Assembly: GCA_949130495.1 (NCBI GenBank)
Contig: OX422216.1
Span: forward strand, 103,485,967-103,549,966
Reading direction: 5' to 3'
Length of the DNA stretch: 64,000 nt
Origin: Sambucus nigra
Lineage: Eukaryota > Streptophyta > Magnoliopsida > Dipsacales > Adoxaceae
Shown: piece after piece, positions 59,601 to 64,000 of the stretch
Layout of the letters: the number at the start of each line of letters is the position of its first letter
Numbering within the stretch: position 1 is the stretch's first letter
Made by a program: the position numbers and the translations under genes
Notes under the pieces: model-generated
What the model was told of the DNA's origin: nothing
The model's input: only the letters and a program-made list of their open reading frames with translations
The model's database searches: none

Positions 59601-61326
59601 ACCAGGGAGACCCGAGACTACGCGGTGAGTTTCTGCAAGTTACATTGGACCCGTACGAGGTGTTCGTGCCTCTTACGGGGCCGTTTGGGTTGTGGTTTGG
59701 GTTTTCAACCTTTAACGACTTTTTTCAGGCCTAGATATTTTGAAAATATCGTCATATAGAGAACGGGGAGACCCGTGATTACGCGATCAGTTCCTACAAA
59801 TTACATTGGTCTCGTGTGAGGTGTTCGTTCCTCTTACGGGTCCGTTTGGGTGTTGGTTTGGATTTTAACCCTCAAATGGCTGGTTTTAAGCCAAATCTAG
59901 ATATTTTTAAATTATCGACATATTCTCAAATCAGGAGACCCGTGACTACCCGGTCAGTTCCTTCAAGTTACATTGGTCCTGTGCGGGGTGATCGTGCCTC
60001 TTACGGGGCCGTTTGGGGGATGATTTGGGTTTTCACCCAATAACTGCTTGTTTTTAAGCCTAATCTAGATATTTTCAAATTACCGTCATATTCTCAAACC
60101 AGGGAGATACGTGGCTACGTGGTCAATTCCTCCAAGTAACATTGGTCCCTTATGAGGTGTCCGTGCCTCTTACGGGGCCGTTTGGGGGTTGGCTTGGGTT
60201 TTCACCCTCAAACAACTTGTTTTTAAGACTAATCTAGATATTTGAAAATTGTTGTCATATTCTCAAACCGGGAGACCCAGGGCTACGCGGTCAGTTCGTA
60301 CAGTTACATTGTTCCCGTGCAAGGTATTCGTGCCTCTTATGGGGCCGTTTGGTTGGTGGTTTGGGTTTTCACCCTTTAACGGCTTGTTTTTAAGCCTAAT
60401 CTTGATATTTTCAAATTACCGTCATATTCTCCAACCGGGGAGACCCATGACTATGCGGTCAATTCCTACAAGTTACATTGGTCCCATGCGAGGTGTTTGT
60501 CCCTCTTACGGGCCGTTTGTGGGTTGGCTCGGGTTTTCACCCTCAAATGGCTTGTGTTTAAGCCTAATCTAGATATTTTGAAATTATCGTCATATTCTCA
60601 AACGGGGAGACCCGTGATTACGCGGTGAGTTCCTACAAGTTACACTGGTCCCGTGTGAGGCGTTCGTGCCTCTTACGGGTCCGTTTGGGAGCTGGTTTTG
60701 ATTTTCACCCTCAAACGGCTTGTTTTTAACCCAAATCTAGATATTTTCAAATTATCGTCATATTTTCAAATCAAGAGACCCGCGACTAAGCGATCAGTTC
60801 CTACAAGTTAAATTGGTCCCGTGCGAGGTGTTCTTGCATCTTACGGAGCCGTTTGGGGGCTGGTTTGGGTTTTCACCCTCAAACGGCTTGTTTTTAAGCC
60901 TAATCTTGATATTTTCAAATTACCGTCATATTCTCAAACCGGGGAGACCCGTGACTATGCGGTCAATTCCTACAAGTTACATTGGTCCCATGCGAGGTGT
61001 TCGTGCCTCTAACGGGGCTGTTTGGATGGCGATTTGGGTTTTCACCCTTTAACGGCTCGTTTTTAAGCCTAATCTAGATATTTTAAAATTATTGTCATAT
61101 TCTCAAATGGCGAGAGCCCGGACTACGCAGTCAGTTCGTACAGTTACATTGGTCCCGTGCAAAGGTATTCGTGCCTCATATGGGGCCGATTGGGTGGTGT
61201 TTTGGGTTTTCACCCTTTAACGGCTTGTTTTTAAGCCTAATCTTGATATTTTCAATTGACCGTCATATTGTCAAACCGGGGAGACCCGTGGCTATGCGGT
61301 CAATTCAAACAAGTTACATTGGTCTC
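56665..61326. repeat. Most diverged satellite block
   Basis: 168-bp family monomers with many substitutions, short monomers and fused monomers (for example CTTTAGGGCTTCATTAGTCC near 57465, and shortened joins near 58230 and 59735 where AAGCCTAGATATTTTG-like fusions occur). Variants such as GGCTTGGGTTTTCACCC and CCATATGGCCAATTCC-like boxes are common only here. No gene, RNA gene or regulatory site was recognised. Confidence 0.9.
61313..61326. repeat. Target-site duplication, left (GTTACATTGGTCTC)
   Basis: The 14-bp satellite sequence is repeated exactly at 61951-61964 after the LINE A tail. Confidence 0.93.
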
Positions 61327-61342
61327 AATTCAAACAAGTTAC

Positions 61343-61814
61343 TTGGTTGGTGGTTAGGAAGGCCATCAACACTAAAGTTAAATTACATGAGTGGGGAGTT
61401 TCTGGGGATGACCTGTGTGAGTTATGTGGGACTGAAAGGGAATCATATAACCATTTGTTCTCTCAGTGCAGCCTTAGTAAATGTATTTGGGAGGAGGTGA
61501 TGCTTAGGAACCAATATTACAGGGATGGCCAGGGTCTGAATAGTGAGTTGGGTTTGGCTACTGTTAACCATTCTACGAAGACCCTTTGTGACAAGATTAG
61601 ATCCCTCTCCTTTACTACCACTATCTATTGCATTTGGATGGAGAGGAATTCTAGATGCTTTAAGCATGTCTCCAATTCCCTTGATTCTATTATCAAGGGT
61701 ATTGAAAACATGGTTAGAGCAAAAGCTCTCACGTGGAAGAAGGACAGAAGGAGTTTTATTAACTGGATGGCTTGTATGTACTGGAACATCCCTGAAGATA
61801 AACTTCTAGTTTAG
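61343..61814 (+). pseudogene. LINE ORF2 C-terminus (zf-RVT-like), 5'-truncated
   Basis: Open frame reading WLVVRKAINTKVKLHEWG, then DDLCELCGTERESYNHLFSQC (Cys-Cys-His-Cys zinc-binding pattern), SLSKCIWEEV, RSLSFTTTIYCIWMERN and WMACMYWNIPEDKLLV, with stop at 61812-61814. No internal stop. Only the last about 155 codons of ORF2 remain, so it has no start of its own and no polymerase domain. Confidence 0.86.
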
Positions 61815-61853
61815 GTTTTGTTTGGTTCCGGCCTGGTTGGCCTGTTTGCCTGT

Positions 61854-61865
61854 GGGGTATGCCCT
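61854..61865 (+). other. Shared LINE 3'-UTR motif
   Basis: GGGGTATGCCCT, 77 nt before the A tail. Confidence 0.6.
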
Positions 61866-61950
61866 AGGGTTTTCTTGTTCTGCGAGGGGTTTCTTCCTCT
61901 GTATATCTTTTGGTCTTTTTATATATACAATTAAATTCCCCAAAAAAAAG

Positions 61951-61964
61951 GTTACATTGGTCTC
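61951..61964. repeat. Target-site duplication, right
   Basis: Exact repeat of 61313-61326. Confidence 0.93.
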
Positions 61965-63210
61965 GTGCGAGGTGTTCGCCCCTCTTACGGGGCGGTTTGG
62001 GGGTTGGCTTTGGTTGTTCCTCTCAAACGGCTCGTGTTTAAGCCTAATCTAGATATTTTGAAATTATCGTCATATTCTCAAATGGGGGGACCCGTGATTA
62101 CGCGGTTAGTTCCTAGAAGTTACATTGGTGCCGTGAGAGGTGTTCGTGCCTCTTCCAGGTCCGTTTGGGAGCTGGTTTCGATTTTCACCCTCAAATGGCT
62201 TTTATTTAAGCCAAATCTAGATATTTTTCAATTATCGTCATATTCTCAAATCGGGAGACCCGCGACTATGCAGTCAGTTCGTACAGTCACATTGGTCCCG
62301 TGCAAGGTATTCGTGCCTCTTATGCGGCCGTTTTGGTGGTGGTTTGGGTTTTCACCCTTTAACGGCTTATTTTTAAGCCCAATCTTGATATTTTCAAATT
62401 ACCATCATATTCTTAAACAGGGGAGACCCGTGACAATGCGGTCATTTACCACAATTTATTTGGTCATGTGCGAGGTGTTCGTGCCTCCTATTGGGCCGTT
62501 TGGGTGGCGGTTTGGGTTTTCACCCTTTAACGACTTGTTTTTAAGCCTAATCTAGATATTTTGAAATTGTCATATTCTCAAACGGGGAGACCCGTTAGTA
62601 CACGGTCATTTCCTACAAGTTACATTGGTTCCGTGTGATGTGTTCGTGCCTCTTACAGGTCCGTTTGGGAGCTGGTTTGGATTTTCACCCTCAAATGGCT
62701 TTTTTTAAGCAAAATCTAGATATTTTCAAATTATCGTCATATTCTCAAATCGGGAGACCCGTGACTATGCGGTTTGTTCCTTCAAGTTACATTGGTCCCA
62801 TGCGAGGTGTTCGTGCCTCTTACGGGGCCGTTTGGCGGCGACTTTGGGTTTTCACCAGTAACTGCTCATTTTTAAGCTGAATCTAGATATTCTCAAATTA
62901 CCGTCATATTCTCAAACAGGGGAGACACATGACTATGCGGTCAATTCCTCCAAGTTACATTGGTCCCGTGCGAGGAGGTCGTGCCCCTTACGGGGTCGTT
63001 TGGGGGTTGGCTTGGGTTTTCACCCTCATACAGCTTGTTTTTAAGCTTAATCTAGATATTTTAAAATTATTATAATTTTCTCAAATCGGGAGACCCGGGA
63101 CTACGCGGTCACTTCGTTCAAGTTACGTTGGTCCCGTGCAAGGTATTCATGCCTACTATGGGGCCATTTGGATGGTGGTTTGGGTTTTCACCCTTTAACG
63201 ACTTGTTTTT
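61965..63210. repeat. Diverged satellite block
   Basis: About seven diverged monomers between two LINE insertions, ending at CGACTTGTTTTT where the next LINE is joined. No gene seen. Confidence 0.92.
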
Positions 63211-63291
63211 TTTGGGGAAAAATTATGTATATATATCAACAACTGCAACTACAACAAGTACACATAGGGATGAAACCCAGCATCTCCCCTA

Positions 63292-63303
63292 GGGGTATGC
63301 CCG
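63292..63303 (-). other. Shared LINE 3'-UTR motif
   Basis: The plus strand reads GGGGTATGCCCG, about 76 nt from the A tail. Confidence 0.55.
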
Positions 63304-63349
63304 AAAGGGGAGAAAAACAAGTGCGAGAAGCCCCACACCCCGCGGTCCC

Positions 63350-64000
63350 CTATTCAAGAGCACTCTCCGGGATACCCCTGTTCATGCAAGCCATCCAGTT
63401 CTCAAATCTCCTCATCCCCCTGCTCCAATTTGAGACTCTCGCTCTAATCATAACTTCGATATCTTTGACAATGACATCCTTGCTCTTGGCCATCCGCTCA
63501 AAATGTCTAGCGTTACGCTCCATCCAAAGGCAGTACACAGTAGAAGAGAAAGAAATATTCCTAATACGATTATAAAAACTAGTCCCACTATAACATGAAA
63601 TAGCATGAGCCATCTCGCCATCCCAATCCAAAGCCTCTTTGTATTCCTGTTTCCTAGTTCTAACCTCCTCCCAAACCTCCTTAGCAACTAGACGCGCATT
63701 GAACACGTGTGGTATGGACTTGACCCCATTGGATCAGCTGCAACACACGTTATCCTCCGAGATGCCCCAGTTATAGAGCTTGTCCTTAGTGTGAATAGCA
63801 TCCTTACAAATCATCCAAAGAACAAAAGCACATTTTGGAATATTAGTCTTATTCCACACAATTTTATGCCAGGGAGTAGGTGGGAGGGTGGGGGTTAACT
63901 CCTCATAGGCCGATCTGATAGAAAAAACCTTCTGGTTGGGAATCCAAACCACCTCATCAACAGTATCATGCCTAATGCTGGGAAAAACCGCATTCCTAAT
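63350..64000 (-). pseudogene. LINE ORF2 C-terminus (zf-RVT-like), one internal stop, partial
   Basis: One frame reads from the window edge through VVWIPNQKVFSIRSAYEEL, IPKCAFVLWMICKDAIHTKD and the zinc-binding region to PESALE and the stop at 63350-63352. A TGA at 63734-63736 replaces a Cys codon (TGC in the 47450-48409 copy) in the metal-binding cluster, so the copy is dead. Elsewhere the two copies differ at few positions, for example HFERM against HFKRM and CMNRGIPE against CMNWDIPE. Confidence 0.87.

Larger units (their letters stand above)
61327..61950 (+). mobile_element. LINE 3' end, subfamily B, copy 2, with 14-bp TSD
   Basis: Plus-strand 5'-truncated LINE. At the 5' junction, TCAATTCAAACAAGTTAC (61325-61342) is an 18-bp copy of the adjacent satellite at 61300-61317, a filler made at integration. 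The ORF2 tail, the 3' UTR with GGGGTATGCCCT at 61854-61865, and an A tail (61942-61949) follow. It is related to 49356-50011. Confidence 0.93.
63211..64000 (-). mobile_element. LINE 3' end, subfamily A, copy 2 (runs off window)
   Basis: Minus-strand LINE joined at its A tail (T-run 63206-63213) to the satellite CTTGTTTTT. The 3' UTR carries GGGGTATGCCCG at 63292-63303. Coding sequence and 3' UTR are close to those of 47449-48567. The 5' end lies beyond the window. Confidence 0.9.

Noticed and set aside
56665..61326. tRNA, 5S rRNA or other RNA genes in the most diverged satellite part
   Set aside because: No internal promoter boxes or folded arms were recognised. All of it is explained by monomer landmarks.
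63734..63736. A frameshift in the LINE at the right end
   Set aside because: Comparison with 47450-48409 shows the same frame on both sides. The break is a single TGC to TGA change.

Overview
This window is plant nuclear DNA, almost certainly from a flowering plant. It contains no host gene that I can support. About 57 kb of the 64 kb is one tandem satellite family with a monomer of about 168 bp. Into it are set seven blocks of L1-type LINE sequence of the plant kind: ORF1 with a DUF4283-like domain and a CX2CX4HX4C zinc knuckle, ORF2 with an APE-type endonuclease at the N-terminus and a zf-RVT-like zinc-binding C-terminus. The monomer length is close to a nucleosomal repeat, and a homogenised core gives way to a diverged, TE-bearing flank. 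That layout fits the edge of a centromeric or pericentromeric array, but the location is an inference and the species cannot be read from the sequence.

Region 1 (1-23465) is a higher-order repeat (HOR) array. Thirteen different monomers (168, 169, 168, 168, 170, 168, 165, 168, 169, 168, 168, 169 and 168 bp) form a 2186-bp unit. The unit is repeated in direct order ten full times plus one partial copy, with only scattered single-base differences between copies. Two copies (starting 8745 and 17320) lack exactly one monomer (2018 bp). One-base-deleted copies start at 12949 and 21524. Above this lies a third level: an 8575-bp block of 51 monomers is tandemly duplicated (5030-13753 matches 13605-22328 with one mismatch that I found).

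Region 2 (23466-40503) is the same satellite with the 13-mer order lost. Monomers are diverged and carry indels, and only patchy older duplications remain, with offsets of about 3190, 4204 falling to 4127, and 3450 bp. There is no TE.

Region 3 (40504-64000) is diverged satellite broken by LINE pieces: a minus-strand 3' end (40504-41503); a plus-strand 3' end (47449-48567); a minus-strand 3' end with a perfect 14-bp target-site duplication (49356-50011); a 3'-UTR scrap (50565-50678); two head-to-tail 5' halves on the minus strand (53476-56664), including one intact 545-codon ORF1; a plus-strand 3' end with a perfect 14-bp target-site duplication (61327-61950); and a minus-strand 3' end running off the window (63211-64000). 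The coding pieces group into at least three LINE subfamilies. Most are pseudogenes.

How the parts relate: the satellite changes by unequal exchange in the homogenised core. LINEs accumulate only in the diverged flank. Every monomer carries a T5-AAG site that matches the known nick preference of L1-type endonucleases, and three minus-strand insertions start exactly there. The many open frames of 60-200 codons on the satellite are by-products of a period divisible by three and are not annotated as genes.
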